This document shows positions 26,450 through 35,565 of a stretch of 64,000 nt of DNA, piece after piece. A program made the translations under genes and the position numbers. Within the stretch, counting starts at the first letter, position 1. Each line of letters begins with the position of its first letter. The notes under the pieces were generated by a model, which was given only the letters and a program-made list of their open reading frames with translations, searched no databases and was not told the DNA's origin. Source of the stretch: Alcaligenes faecalis (GTDB lineage: Bacteria; Pseudomonadota; Gammaproteobacteria; Burkholderiales; Burkholderiaceae_B); contig NZ_CP023667.1 in assembly GCF_002443155.1 (NCBI RefSeq), positions 2,046,001-2,110,000 on the forward strand, read 5' to 3'.

Positions 26450-27523
26450 TTATGCGGAGAGGGCTTTACGCTTGGCGTAGATCGCCTGAGGATTCGGCCC
26501 GCTCCGCTCCGGGGCCGATGAACTATTGGAAGGGTGGTCGCGCTGCAAGTTGCTGAGCTCAATCGAGTCAGCCGCAGTCACTACATGTTCAAAAAGTCGA
26601 GCACGTACCTGCTCAACCGACAGGCCAGCCGCTACAAACTCTGCTGCCTTGTCCTGAAGCTTGACCGATGCGCACAGGACAGCGATCTGTTCTGCGGTTT
26701 CTAGGCGAGCGGTCGCCGCATCCGCGCCCCCCAGCCCACCCGATAGCAAAACAGCTTCAGCCAATTGAGGGATGCCTCGCTCACGACTTTGCGCGTAGAT
26801 CTTGGCGGCAAGAGTTGCTGCATCCTGAGAGGCTGGAGGGGTTAGTTCTGGTTCTGGTTCTGGGCCTAGGTCTGGGTCTGGGTCATCATTAGCCGCCGCC
26901 AAAAGCTGAGTTCTTAGCGCAGCAGGAACATCTCTCATGCGATCCAAGGCGTCTTCAATGTTCGCGGATGCAACCAGCCTTACAGGCTCTTCAATAGCCG
27001 TGCAAAACCCAAGTGCCTGCGCATCTAGAGCGGTCATCCAGGTTGTTGCATCCATCATTTCAACGACACTTTCTTCTGACTGACCGCTTCGGCGATATGC
27101 GGACACAATGCCTTCCCGAACCTTATCCATCATCTCTGCCGTATCGCGCAGCTCATCTGCGGTACCTGCCGCAATCGTCCAGGCGTTATGCACCATTAAC
27201 GTGGCGTTCTCAGGCATGATGCGCTCGTCGCCCGCCATGAATATCAATGACGCCGCCGAAGCGGCTACGCCATCTACTCGGGTTTCCACCGGCAGCTCAT
27301 GGCGCATTAGCTCGTTAAAGATTGCATTTGCAGCAAACACATCACCACCGAGACTATTAATCGGCACAACAATTTTGCTTGCGCCGACAACAGCAGCGGC
27401 CAGTTCTTCGCAGAACTGATTTGCGGTTTTCCCCCAAGGACCAATCTCATCGTAGATGCGCACCTGAGCGACTTTCTTCTGACCCGCTTCCTTTGATTTG
27501 ATTGAGTACCATTTTTTAGCCAT
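26450..27523 (-). CDS. ClpP-like prohead protease with scaffold tail (C/Nu3-like)
   Basis: 357 residues. The protease domain (about 15-195) is of the ClpP/S14 type: oxyanion-loop GGD (59-61), nucleophile Ser89 in GVAASAAS, His112 in LMVHNA and Asp167. A linker with DPDPDLGPEPEPELTPP (about 213-230) leads to a helical C-terminal part (about 235-357), which likely serves as capsid scaffold, as Nu3 does in lambda. Self-cleavage would release the scaffold during maturation. Confidence 0.9.
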   Translation of the reverse strand: MAKKWYSIKSKEAGQKKVAQVRIYDEIGPWGKTANQFCEELAAAVVGASKIVVPINSLGGDVFAANAIFNELMRHELPVETRVDGVAASAASLIFMAGDERIMPENATLMVHNAWTIAAGTADELRDTAEMMDKVREGIVSAYRRSGQSEESVVEMMDATTWMTALDAQALGFCTAIEEPVRLVASANIEDALDRMRDVPAALRTQLLAAANDDPDPDLGPEPEPELTPPASQDAATLAAKIYAQSRERGIPQLAEAVLLSGGLGGADAATARLETAEQIAVLCASVKLQDKAAEFVAAGLSVEQVRARLFEHVVTAADSIELSNLQRDHPSNSSSAPERSGPNPQAIYAKRKALSA

Positions 27524-27543
27524 ATCGGCTCCTAAAAGTTAAG

Positions 27544-29052
27544 TCAGGCCCCAGAGGGGTCATCATCACGTTCACTTGGGTCGCCAAGCTCTGCGCCTTT
27601 GTTTCGTGCATGACGGGAATCGCTGTCTAGGCTCAGGTTGTCGGAGTCGGCTTGATCGTTGTCAGCACGAATTTGGGCCGCTACCTCTTCCGGATCTTCC
27701 CCTTGCGAGAGGATGATTGTGGACCGCGAAGTAAAGCCCGCCCGCACCGCATCGGTGTTCGCCTTTACGTCCTGTACTGGATTGAAGTAGGCCCACCCTT
27801 GAGGAACCCAAAGCACCCGGCGAAACAACCGACGCTCCAAGTACTTCATCGGCATAATCCCGGACAGCGCGATAGCGTTAATCCAGGCGTTCCAGATTGG
27901 TCGACACCATTGATGGATGAATATCCCCCACTGATACTGTTCAACCTGGCGGTGAAACTCGTTAACCACGACGCGCAAAGTCCGATCGCTTACATTGCGT
28001 AAATCCCCAGTCGTTTCATAGGGCATGCCGACAGAGGCAAAAGCGGCCATAAGCTGTTGCCGCATGAACTCCGCGTAGTTGTCAGGCGCCCCAGGTGGTG
28101 ATGCAAACTTAATATCCGTCCCATGGGGTAATGAGGTGACAGACCCCGGCTCCATACCAATCAGCGCCACACCGTCAGAGTCGGCTTCAATACTAGGGTC
28201 GCCAAAGCTACTTGGATCTGGCCCCTCACTCTCATCGTCTTTTGTTACGACGTAACCAGCAAAAAGATTCGACACCTCCTGCCGGAATGCGACAGCATCA
28301 TCGAAGTTATCTAAGGTTTTAAGTCGCAGAAGGACGGTAGCGAGCTCAGATACCCCACGGACTTGCCCTGGTCGAAGCACTGGAAAGGCGTGAACAACCA
28401 TATCGGCAGGCACAGGGCGTAGAGTTCTGCTCTTAAACCCTCCTGGCTCTGCGGGGTGCCGGTCCCACAAGTGATAGTTGACACACCGACCGATGCGGTC
28501 AAACTCCACGCCATTCACAATTTCATGGCCATTTGCCAGACTCCTTGTTTCCTCGACTGGCAGGAAGTCACCTTCAAACTGCTGAATCTGCATAGGTACT
28601 ACGAGATCATCCTCGGGCCTACGCATACGAATCCGCGCCAAGGCCTCGCCATCAATAAACAAACACCTGGCTGCTAAGGCCTGTTGTCCATAAAATCCAA
28701 GCCGCCCATCAGCATCGGACTCCCCGACCCAATCTGACCAGAGCTCTTTAAGCGCCTTGCGCACCCCCGAATCAGGGTGCCGAGGATATGGTTGAATTCC
28801 CGTCCCAATGACATTAGAAACCCAACGTGCCGCCGCTGTTTTGGCCCAAGGATCATTACGTACGGCATCCCGAGCTCGTCTGCGAATAGTTCCAAGATTG
28901 CCCGTAGCAGCACTATTGGGGCCAGCCGCCGAGGGATTCCAGCTTTTAGAGCGGCTCCCCGTGGCACTTCCTCCCTCATAGGCGGAGGATGAGGCAGCAT
29001 TTAAACGGGTAGGCAACACGAAACCGGCCTGTTGCAATGTTTGATACCGCAT
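27544..29052 (-). CDS. portal protein (gpB family)
   Basis: 502 residues; forms the dodecameric ring at the capsid vertex. RRRARDAVRNDPWAKTAAAR followed by VSNVIGTGIQP is the characteristic N-terminal block of lambda-type portals. Later blocks, LFIDGEALARIRMRRPEDD and LRNVSDRTLRVVVNEFHRQV, are also typical. The stop overlaps nothing downstream; the start touches the W-like gene by one base. Confidence 0.93.
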   Translation of the reverse strand: MRYQTLQQAGFVLPTRLNAASSSAYEGGSATGSRSKSWNPSAAGPNSAATGNLGTIRRRARDAVRNDPWAKTAAARWVSNVIGTGIQPYPRHPDSGVRKALKELWSDWVGESDADGRLGFYGQQALAARCLFIDGEALARIRMRRPEDDLVVPMQIQQFEGDFLPVEETRSLANGHEIVNGVEFDRIGRCVNYHLWDRHPAEPGGFKSRTLRPVPADMVVHAFPVLRPGQVRGVSELATVLLRLKTLDNFDDAVAFRQEVSNLFAGYVVTKDDESEGPDPSSFGDPSIEADSDGVALIGMEPGSVTSLPHGTDIKFASPPGAPDNYAEFMRQQLMAAFASVGMPYETTGDLRNVSDRTLRVVVNEFHRQVEQYQWGIFIHQWCRPIWNAWINAIALSGIMPMKYLERRLFRRVLWVPQGWAYFNPVQDVKANTDAVRAGFTSRSTIILSQGEDPEEVAAQIRADNDQADSDNLSLDSDSRHARNKGAELGDPSERDDDPSGA

Positions 29053-29261
29053 CAGACCCCCTTTCCTTTATTCCGAATGCGGAATACCCAAGGCTTGCGT
29101 CTGCCGCTCTCAGCATTGAGCTCAGCGACAATGTGCTGTTTTGCCCGAATCAGATCATTGACCGAGGGATATTGAACCTCCTTATCCCCATAGCGAACTT
29201 TCAGCACACCGCTGGCAATCGCTTTGTTCACTGCCTCCAAATCTTCACGCGTGTACGCCAT
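29052..29261 (-). CDS. head-tail connector (gpW-like)
   Basis: 69 residues beginning MAYTREDLEAVNKAIASGVL and containing the RYGDKEVQYPSVNDL strand-turn pattern typical of gpW proteins, which plug the portal after packaging. Overlaps the terminase gene and the portal gene by one base each. Confidence 0.88.
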   Translation of the reverse strand: MAYTREDLEAVNKAIASGVLKVRYGDKEVQYPSVNDLIRAKQHIVAELNAESGRRKPWVFRIRNKGKGV

Positions 29262-31318
29262 CAGCGTCTGCTCCGTAAGTAACTTGATGACCCCGTTCTC
29301 ACCGCAGCCCGCCTGACACCAGTGGCCGGTTGTGTTCGTGGTTTAGAAACAGAAACGCCCGCAGTTGCGGGCGTTTTCTGTGGAGTTTCGGTGGGGCCTG
29401 GATCGTCGCCAGGCTCGTCAACGCCGAGCTTCTCAGCGAAGTTCGCCCACCATTTGTCTGTCTTTCTGGCCAATTCAAGGTGGGCCTCAAGCCAAAGCGC
29501 ATAGACACAGCAGTCGAGAACTTCGTTTCGCTTACGAATTGGCGTCCATACTGAACGTGAGCCGAATGCGGTGCGACGCACCGCTCGAACTTCAGCGGCA
29601 AACTGCCTGAACCACTCTTGCGACATATCTGCCGCTAAGTGAACATAGCCTCGACCCGGTTCTTCAACCTGCAGTCGCCCAAACAAAAGATCCTTGGCCA
29701 TATTGGTGCCGACGTACCAAAGCCGCACACCTTTCTTGACACGCTTCCCGCGCCAGTCGATGTCCACTTGTGTGACACCATCCTTGATATGCTTCTCACC
29801 CGTCGGCCGCCCCCGGATCGCATATACCCGGCGTGCACGATTCTTCCGAGCATATTCATAGACAGCATGAGAGTGGTGGCCGCCCGTATCGATGGCGGTA
29901 GCGTAGATTGGCATCTGTTGCCCGCCCTCATGCAAATATCGGCGTTCAAACAGCAGCTCATCCAGCCTGGTCCACACTTCGTCCTCAGACGGGTTCCCAA
30001 ATAGGATTTGGTGGTCTACGACCCACATTTCCCCGCCCTTACCTACTCCCCATACCCCAACCTCAATACGGTTGCCCTGTATGTCAGCCCCCGCCAGCAA
30101 CAGCATGCATCGCTTGGGGACCAACCCATCATCAAGGCCAGGAGAGCGGTAGCCTTCAACTTCAGCTCGGCGCTGCAGCTCATCGGACTCCATGCGTTCA
30201 ATTTCACCCTCCCAGGTGCGACCGAGTGTAGTGTTCCAGAAGGTACGCAGCTCCTCATCCTCACCAGTGGATGCTTTTTCGTGGGCCTCCAGAAACTCCT
30301 TAACGATCTTGGACCATGAAACCAACGGGCTATATGCGGTCCAAACGTGGAAAGCAACACGCAGATGCGGCTGGATTAAATTACCTTCTGAGTCGCGGAA
30401 CACGCCATCTTGATCAATGGTCGTCCCATCATTCCCAACCCAGATACCGCGCTCTGCAGCAGCTAAATACTCACCTTGAGTCGCCAAGGCACCGCAATGC
30501 GGGCAAAGATGGCGCACCGTTTCAGGATCACCATCAACCCACTTGAAGCCATGGGGCTCACCCTTCCCGCCCCACTCCAAGTCATGGAGCTCGTCACAAT
30601 GGGCACAAGGGATATGGTAGGTATAGCGAGCGTCTGCCCCCTCTGCCCGCTTTTCCATTAAGCACAGGCCTTTGATCTTCGGTGTGGAACCGACGACCAA
30701 CTTGGGGAATGTCGCCCCCTCCAAACGCTTCAGTGCGAGCTTGCCGGGATCACCTTCCCCATCAATATTGCTATCGAACGAACTGAACTCGTCCAGATAT
30801 CCAACACTGACCGACAAGCGACGATAGTTGTCTGCTGACTTCCCTCCACGCAGGTGAAGCATGCTGCCAATGAACTTCTTTACCAGCAGCGTATTGTCTT
30901 TGTGCCTGGCCTCCCGCATTGGGAATATAGGATGAAGCACAGAAACGTCACGAATCATCGTGTCCAGCTCAGTTTTTACAAACTCATCCCGCGCTGAATC
31001 GGTAGGCTGCCACAGCACCTGGTTGCGTCGTCTATGCTCCGCAAAGTACCCAACGGCCGCCAGCAGGATCTTGGTATAGCCAACCCGAGCCGATTTGATG
31101 ACATCCACCTCATGAACATCATCGCTTCCAATACAGGCCAAAACAGCACGTTGAAATGGCCATGACTCCCAGCGCTGTTCCACATATGAGGACTCTGCAG
31201 ACAGATAAAAGTGACTTTCAGCCCATTCCCGCAAAGAAATAGGCTCTTGTGCGGCGAAGCCAGCCAGGCCACGGCGCAAAGCGCGTGCAATCGCTGCTCG
31301 ATTCTGCGTGACCAGCAT
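29261..31318 (-). CDS. terminase large subunit (gpA family)
   Basis: 685 residues; ATPase and endonuclease that cuts cos and pumps DNA. The ATPase domain has a Walker-A-like KSARVGYTK near residues 78-86 and a Walker-B-like region VGYLDEFSSF. A zinc-finger-like insert with two CxxC pairs (CAHC and CPHC) follows at about 225-275. The nuclease domain starts near LLLAGADIQGNRIEVGVWG. GpA-family terminases act on cohesive-end sites, which predicts a cos phage. Confidence 0.94.
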   Translation of the reverse strand: MLVTQNRAAIARALRRGLAGFAAQEPISLREWAESHFYLSAESSYVEQRWESWPFQRAVLACIGSDDVHEVDVIKSARVGYTKILLAAVGYFAEHRRRNQVLWQPTDSARDEFVKTELDTMIRDVSVLHPIFPMREARHKDNTLLVKKFIGSMLHLRGGKSADNYRRLSVSVGYLDEFSSFDSNIDGEGDPGKLALKRLEGATFPKLVVGSTPKIKGLCLMEKRAEGADARYTYHIPCAHCDELHDLEWGGKGEPHGFKWVDGDPETVRHLCPHCGALATQGEYLAAAERGIWVGNDGTTIDQDGVFRDSEGNLIQPHLRVAFHVWTAYSPLVSWSKIVKEFLEAHEKASTGEDEELRTFWNTTLGRTWEGEIERMESDELQRRAEVEGYRSPGLDDGLVPKRCMLLLAGADIQGNRIEVGVWGVGKGGEMWVVDHQILFGNPSEDEVWTRLDELLFERRYLHEGGQQMPIYATAIDTGGHHSHAVYEYARKNRARRVYAIRGRPTGEKHIKDGVTQVDIDWRGKRVKKGVRLWYVGTNMAKDLLFGRLQVEEPGRGYVHLAADMSQEWFRQFAAEVRAVRRTAFGSRSVWTPIRKRNEVLDCCVYALWLEAHLELARKTDKWWANFAEKLGVDEPGDDPGPTETPQKTPATAGVSVSKPRTQPATGVRRAAVRTGSSSYLRSRR

Positions 31319-31809
31319 TATTTCGCCTCATTTTCGTCTGCCTCGACATCCTCCAGGTTCAGATTTGCAACCGCGTTGCGGGCCTTCGCAATTTCTCGCC
31401 TGACAAAACCGATGTCAGAATCCGTCAGTGACGGTATGCGGCGTTTTAAAGATGCCGGTATCGTGTCGAGCTGTGCTGCGATCTTGCCGCCTGCCCGCAC
31501 AAGCACTTCCTCCAGCACAGCAACAGGAGCAAGCTCCCCCTTTTTGACGTTGTTTTCCATTTCAATCTTGTCTGCCTGGGCGGCAGCCAATCTCGCCTTC
31601 TCAGAGACCAGATCAATTGAGTCGTCAGACTGACGGGTGCGACCAGCCGCTATCTCACGCAAATGCCCGCAGTACGACAAGAGCCAGTTTCCGGCGTTGT
31701 CGCCCACCGTTAAGACTCCTTGAGCAAGCAAGCCACTAACAGCAGGCTGAGTAATGCCCACAACTTGAGCAAACCTGGCCTGGGTGATTTTCTTATCTAG
31801 ATCAATCAT
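31318..31809 (-). CDS. terminase small subunit (Nu1-like)
   Basis: 163 residues. An N-terminal helix-turn-helix (about 8-45: ITQARFAQVVGITQPAVSGL) would bind the packaging site, followed by a coiled-coil region (about 70-100) that pairs with the large subunit. It abuts the terminase gene with one base of overlap. The putative binding repeats lie about 780 bases upstream, beyond the next gene. Confidence 0.88.
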   Translation of the reverse strand: MIDLDKKITQARFAQVVGITQPAVSGLLAQGVLTVGDNAGNWLLSYCGHLREIAAGRTRQSDDSIDLVSEKARLAAAQADKIEMENNVKKGELAPVAVLEEVLVRAGGKIAAQLDTIPASLKRRIPSLTDSDIGFVRREIAKARNAVANLNLEDVEADENEAK

Positions 31810-32585
31810 CGTGCGGTGGCCATGGCCTGCTCAAAAGCTTGGGTGAACTCATCCTCAAACCGCTTTCCATAAACCTCATCAGCGGTCTCATAAAAGGGTA
31901 GACGCTTCGTATAGCTCACGTTATCGACGTGTAGCAGCACCGGTGCCACGTCTGCCCCATGTGTACCAGTCTTACGCCATACGCCCGCTGGTAAATGCTG
32001 CGTCCGGTTCCCTGATACCGTGCCCTTTCCTCTGGAAATGAAGTACATGACTCCATTGATGCGACGGTAGCCAGCTTCACTGCGCCGTACCTTCGCGGTA
32101 CGTGCACGACTCTTATCTGTCGCATTCGCCCGATATCCCTGCTCCCCAAAGGCCTGCAAATAGGACAGCAGCTTGACGATTTGACCGCGTGACATATTCC
32201 CGTAGGCGTCTTGATCAGCACCACCAGCAGGAACGTAGTAACCGCTCGGGCCTATCCGGCCCAGGGCATTTTCGAATCGCTTCTGGCGACGCTTGCCGCC
32301 ATCGACCTGGGGACGCAGATATTTACTTGCCGCAGTCCCCTTACCTGCAAAGTCCTTATAAGCAACAGACGCTGTCAGGTTCTGTTTTGTAGCCCGCTGC
32401 AGCCGCAGCGAGCGCAATGTATACGGCGTTGGGCGGTCAAACACTTGCCCCATCTGCTCAACAAGTGCTTTTTGAATTGCTGATGCCGTCTTATTAAGTG
32501 CCAGCGACGTTGCGTAGGGCACTTGGCGTTCGCCACGGCTGAGCCACCGAGCGCCCTCTTTCGCGGTGCTGGTGTATTCAAGCAT
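31806..32585 (-). CDS. minor tail/completion protein (gpZ-like)
   Basis: 259 residues from the ATG at 32585. A longer frame to 32651 would translate the repeats upstream and is not preferred. The N-terminal region VPYATSLALNKTASAIQKAL followed by VFDRPTPYTLRSLRLQRATK resembles the start of lambda Z-type tail-completion proteins (alanine-asparagine-lysine pattern then a basic RATK block). Its place in front of the small terminase gene is unusual for Z and suggests module rearrangement. Assignment by pattern only. Confidence 0.5.
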   Translation of the reverse strand: MLEYTSTAKEGARWLSRGERQVPYATSLALNKTASAIQKALVEQMGQVFDRPTPYTLRSLRLQRATKQNLTASVAYKDFAGKGTAASKYLRPQVDGGKRRQKRFENALGRIGPSGYYVPAGGADQDAYGNMSRGQIVKLLSYLQAFGEQGYRANATDKSRARTAKVRRSEAGYRRINGVMYFISRGKGTVSGNRTQHLPAGVWRKTGTHGADVAPVLLHVDNVSYTKRLPFYETADEVYGKRFEDEFTQAFEQAMATAR

Positions 32586-32589
32586 GGGA

Positions 32590-32800
32590 CACCCCAAAAA
32601 ATATAACCCCCCTCGAAAAATATAACCCCCCCCTCTTTTAAGGAAGGCCATTTTTTCTAAGGAAGGCGCATGTACATTGGCGTTGGAGGGGAAAAAATAT
32701 AACCCCCTATTGAAAAAACTCGTGAACAGCGAGAGTCCGGGGTTCGAATCCCCCTTACTGGGTCTAATCCCCCAGGGGCCCCCGGTCTTCTACCGATGGT
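32590..32800. other. repeat-rich packaging-site (cos) candidate
   Basis: A non-coding stretch in front of the packaging genes. It holds three copies of AAAAATATAACCCCC (32597-32611, 32616-32630, 32693-32707), two copies of TAAGGAAGGC (32639-32648, 32658-32667), a tRNA-like T-arm (about 32730-32765) and a GC-rich palindromic run around 32771-32787 (GGGGCCCC core). Iterated sites next to a short GC-rich symmetrical sequence are what cosB/cosN regions look like. The cut position is not predicted. Confidence 0.5.
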
Positions 32801-33150
32801 GACACGTGAGCCAAGTCAAAAACAGTCTCAACACTCAATTTTGTGTATAACTCACAACCATAGAGAACAACCAAGTCAACTAGACAGCCTGGATGGATAA
32901 CACAGGAATTAACGACTCACTCCGCATTTACCGCGATACAGATTGCCACACATCTATCAGACCCAGATTTTCAGGGGCGGTATGGGCTAAAGTCGTAGTC
33001 GATCCTGCAGTTCTGGACGAGTCTAACGAGCAAATCAACATTAACCTGCCACAGCGGATTGCTAAGCGAATTGACAATCAAGCTAGTGCTGCTGGGGAAA
33101 CACGCAGCGGACAAATCGCCGCTCTTTCACTAAATCAAGGAACTCGCGCA

Positions 33151-33378
33151 ATGCGAACAAAAATTTCATACAAAACTACAAGCGGTGAAGAAAAATCATT
33201 CATCCACGACAAGCAAATTTTCCATAAAGTTTCTGCTCGAATCGCACTTGCAGAATTTCTTAATCTTAAACATCTCAATATAGAGAATGGTGCAAGCACA
33301 GAACTCACCAAGTCTAAGCTTGAGAAAGCTGGTATTGACCCAGACTCTGTAGAGATAATCGGATATGAGCATGTTTAA
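33151..33378 (+). CDS. small protein, unknown, behind an antitoxin-like fragment
   Basis: 75 residues from the ATG at 33151, preceded by AAGGA. The same frame is open back to 32893. The upstream part encodes a ribbon-helix-helix-like segment (INLPQRIAKRIDNQASAAGE, then TRSGQIAALSLN) resembling the C-terminal DNA-binding part of HicB antitoxins. Either this is one 161-residue fusion or, as I prefer, a small gene with a decayed hicB fragment in front. The main product has MRTKISYKTTSGEEKSFIHD and a C terminus LEKAGIDPDSVEIIGYEHV. Function unknown. Confidence 0.5.
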   Translation: MRTKISYKTTSGEEKSFIHDKQIFHKVSARIALAEFLNLKHLNIENGASTELTKSKLEKAGIDPDSVEIIGYEHV

Positions 33379-33778
33379 CTACCGATCTTGCTGTTTTCTG
33401 CATGTCATACATCGGCTTTGAGTTACCTTGGCGGCTTTTGCCCGTGGGACGGTGAACTTACGCAGCATCCTAAGCCCTAGCATTTCATGCCCCTAACCAA
33501 AAAGCCCCACCGTTTCCGGCAGGGCTTGGTTCCTCAATCCTTCAGGCTGAACAATATCCAGCCTACGGGATTTATTCTGATTGAGTATAGACACTTCGTC
33601 AATGTGTCTAGACAAAGTAATATTAACAAAACCCCACTCTTATAAATAATCTGCCAAAACCAGTCGTCCTTGCGCTTCCAGGCCGAGCCATTAACATACA
33701 AAGCCAAGCTAAGAACGACAAGACATAAAAAAATATGATATTGCCCCTACTATATGAATTTCTAAACTAGGATTTTCT
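33379..33778. other. non-coding gap before the abi-like gene
   Basis: 400 bases without a supported gene. It holds a bidirectional terminator-like hairpin at 33500-33529, and the last 100 bases are AT-rich, as expected for the promoter of the next gene. Confidence 0.5.
33500..33529. terminator. terminator-like hairpin
   Basis: AAGCCC pairs with GGGCTT around an inner CCG/CGG stem, with A and T tracts on either side, so it could act on both strands. Confidence 0.55.
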
Positions 33779-34741
33779 ATGAAAAAAAAATCAAAGAAAA
33801 AAACCAGATGTAGCTGTTCAGGCTTCAAGAACGACAAAATTACTTGGTGGGCGACACTTACTGCCTGTATTGCTATCTTATTGTTCTTATTGCTTTACCT
33901 GAATAACTTTTTATCTTTAAATCTCTCCAGTGACTCTAAGCACTGGGCTGATTTTGGTAGCTATTTCGGAGGAGCCGCTGGACCTTTCGTCGGGTTCGCA
34001 ACGATCATGTTGTTGGTTGCTACGCTTCGTCAACAACGCGCAGCCTTGAAAGAACAACAAAAGATGCTGACAAAAACCGCTGAGAATGTGGACAAGCAAA
34101 ACAAAATTTTGTTCAACCAATCTTTTGAGCAATCATTTTTTGGTTGGCTCAGAGACTACAAGGACCAAATCCGCTACTTAACATTTACATCTTATGCCAA
34201 TACTGTTCCTTCATGCCCCACCGAAGAGCCTCAAGCAGACCTATCCGGCATGAAAGCTTTAAAAGGAATGGCCGAGTTCTTGATGAGTGAGCCTATATAC
34301 GACAGCAACTCCGTGAACGCCTCAATAGAAGAACTCTTAATTCACAATCTAAAACAATCCTGGAGTGCGATCCAAGAAACGTCAGGGGATTCAGTAAGAA
34401 CAGCAATTCGCAGCTTGTATGGAATCATAAAATGGATAGACAGCCATGATGAGTTCACCTCCAGCGAGAAACGCCACTATACAGGCATCATCCGCGCTCA
34501 ATTAACTGACTCCGAGCTCATTCTTCTGTTCATGAACGGGTTAACAGAAACAGGGTCTAAATTTGTTCCTTACATCAACAAGTATGCTCTTTTTGATAAC
34601 TTGCAGCCTTTACTGTATCCCTTAATAAAAAAAATACAGTGCACACCTAACGTGACGCCATACAAACCATCCGCTTTCGACACTGACATTGCTCGCCAAG
34701 TGCATGACCAAACCAGCCAAAAAGGCACTAGTAAGGCTTGA
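33779..34741 (+). CDS. putative phage abortive-infection protein (PutAbiC-like)
   Basis: 320 residues. A basic N terminus (KKKSKKKTR), two membrane segments at about 23-45 and 62-84, a coiled coil (about 85-112: RQQRAALKEQQKMLTKTAEN) and a cytoplasmic domain starting NQSFEQSFFGWLRDYKDQIR. That order, and the NxxFExxFF block, match the putative abortive-infection family named PutAbiC (PF16872). The gene is AT-rich compared with the phage genes around it and sits alone on the plus strand beside the packaging module, the classic place of a moron. Expected role: exclusion of competing phages by a membrane-linked mechanism. Confidence 0.68.
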   Translation: MKKKSKKKTRCSCSGFKNDKITWWATLTACIAILLFLLLYLNNFLSLNLSSDSKHWADFGSYFGGAAGPFVGFATIMLLVATLRQQRAALKEQQKMLTKTAENVDKQNKILFNQSFEQSFFGWLRDYKDQIRYLTFTSYANTVPSCPTEEPQADLSGMKALKGMAEFLMSEPIYDSNSVNASIEELLIHNLKQSWSAIQETSGDSVRTAIRSLYGIIKWIDSHDEFTSSEKRHYTGIIRAQLTDSELILLFMNGLTETGSKFVPYINKYALFDNLQPLLYPLIKKIQCTPNVTPYKPSAFDTDIARQVHDQTSQKGTSKA

Positions 34742-34878
34742 ATACCCCTAGAACAAGAAATGCTCCCTGTCTCGCAGCCATCTTAGTAATAGAGCTAAGC
34801 ATTGCTTGGTCTAGGGCTGTCATCCAACAAGTGCATCCACACGTTACCAATATGTGGATGCGCCACGCATCACCGAAT

Positions 34879-35565
34879 CTACGGCTCAAGCTGGGTAATT
34901 TGCTGCATGCGGCGTGCTACACGGTCAGTGCAAGCCGATGCAATAGCCAGAAGCTCAACATCGCTGGCCGCGCACCCTACTTCGCCAATCTCGATGTTAC
35001 GAGCCAGTTTGGCAAATGACATGATGTAGGCGTTAGACGGGATGGGAGTGATCTGCACATTTAAGTCCTGCTCACGGTTGTCTCGATCAAACCGAACATT
35101 CCAGCGCTGTGTACGTAGATCAGCTTCAGATTGCATTAGGGTCTGGAAAATACGCTGAGAGATAGCTGCCGCCAACGCCTGAGCCTCGATGGTCCTCTGC
35201 TGCGTTCCGTAGCCACCAGTCTTGCGGATACTGGGCAAAACTTCCGATGTAACCCATTTACGAAATCGATGGGGGACGGTATTAGGCTTCACCGCATCAC
35301 GGCAACGAAGCGCTAAGGTATACATGCCGGATTCGGAGACAACAACAAGGCTGCCACCACGATCTAACTTCAAGTTAGACCGCTCATCCTCATCTAGGGA
35401 TGCCGTGGCTTTCGATGGGTTGCTTAGCTTCAGCGCTCTGCATACATCTGTAGCAACAAACCACGGCTCTCCGTTGATCATGATGATCCGGACAGCATGA
35501 GATTCAAATTTGAAAACCGAAGGGGTGTGACTGGAGGCGGCAAGCGCCAGAGTGGGTTGGTGCAT
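34879..35565 (-). CDS. BRO-N antirepressor-like protein
   Basis: 228 residues from the ATG at 35565, with AAAGGAG upstream. The BRO-N domain spans about 18-115: VRIIMINGEPWFVATDVCRA, then KPNTVPHRFRKWVTSEVLPS, IRKTGGYG, the standard end of the domain. The C-terminal half is different and probably gives specificity. Antirepressors of this class bind and inactivate CI-type repressors. The gene is the last of the leftward early operon and has a structured leader. Confidence 0.82.
   Translation of the reverse strand: MHQPTLALAASSHTPSVFKFESHAVRIIMINGEPWFVATDVCRALKLSNPSKATASLDEDERSNLKLDRGGSLVVVSESGMYTLALRCRDAVKPNTVPHRFRKWVTSEVLPSIRKTGGYGTQQRTIEAQALAAAISQRIFQTLMQSEADLRTQRWNVRFDRDNREQDLNVQITPIPSNAYIMSFAKLARNIEIGEVGCAASDVELLAIASACTDRVARRMQQITQLEP

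Noticed and set aside
32597..32707. Possible CRISPR array
   Set aside because: The 15-bp repeats are too short and irregularly spaced, there are no spacers of uniform length and no cas genes; a packaging site explains them better.
34738..35029. Short plus-strand frames after the AbiC-like gene
   Set aside because: They lie antisense to the C-terminal part of the antirepressor gene and have no ribosome site.
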